Source: Oehlia diaphana (Eukaryota; Glomeromycota; Glomeromycetes; Glomerales; Glomeraceae). Taken from it: a stretch of 17,271 nucleotides of DNA. The stretch lies in the NCBI GenBank assembly GCA_003833135.1, contig QZLH01000616.1, positions 1 to 17,271 of the forward strand, in the 5' to 3' direction. This document shows, in pieces, positions 17,177-17,271 of this stretch. A program made the position numbers and the translations under genes. The notes under the pieces were generated by a model. That model searched no databases, was not told the origin of the DNA, and saw nothing but the letters and a program-made list of their open reading frames with translations. Position 1 is the first letter of the stretch, and each line of letters opens with the position of its first letter.

Positions 17177-17271
17177 GTATGCTTATAAAAATAAGCTTAT
17201 GTGTATATGGTAAGCAGAAGGAATTATAAATGACGGTAAATGCGTAGTGAAATAAAATATAATAAAATACT

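Overview
The window looks like nuclear DNA of an arbuscular mycorrhizal fungus (Glomeromycotina, probably Rhizophagus or a close relative). The grounds are the extreme AT content, the short GT-AG introns with CTAAC branch sites, and two tyrosine-kinase-like (TKL-type) protein kinase genes of the style massively expanded in that group: a WCxxC motif, an 'FKNW' motif and 'EWIPYDK/NK' leading into the kinase fold. The species call is inference from family resemblance; no database was consulted.

Layout. 1-658: AT-rich leader with short tandem repeats and a TCACGTGA box. 659-5357 (+): one kinase-like gene that I join from 10 exons into 1328 codons. It encodes four kinase domains in tandem. The first three have lost catalytic residues and the fourth is intact. 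5358-6740: gene-poor, with a 43-A run. 6741-12106 (-): a second kinase gene, convergent with the first. 12107-16650: mostly non-coding AT-rich DNA with repeats, a pyrimidine tract, a possible inverted-repeat element and an 81-bp tandem repeat. 16653 to about 17176 (+): 5' part of a secreted multicopper oxidase (laccase/ferroxidase type), frameshifted, running towards the window edge.

The outstanding object is the minus-strand kinase gene. Between its N-terminal exons (12106-11854) and its kinase exons (7907-6741) lies a 3.7-kb array of about 39 related units of roughly 100 bp. On the minus strand each unit carries a branch site, an acceptor ending in AG, then three bases, then a donor, usually GTAAGTT. 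Read as splice sites, the array is 37 three-base exons, one six-base (or three-base) exon and one single-base exon. Joined in order they add 118 bases, contain no stop codon, start in the phase left by exon 2 and end in exactly the phase the kinase exon needs. The result is a 464-codon gene with 43 exons and 42 introns, in which about 40 residues are supplied roughly one per exon. Leaving out the whole array, or only the one-base exon, puts the kinase out of frame.

The first kinase gene shows a related habit on a larger scale. Its kinase domains grew by duplication of an exon unit bounded by phase-1 introns at the same place in the fold, and its tail seems to be built from four tiny exons. 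All exon structures here are read from sequence only; no transcript data were available.
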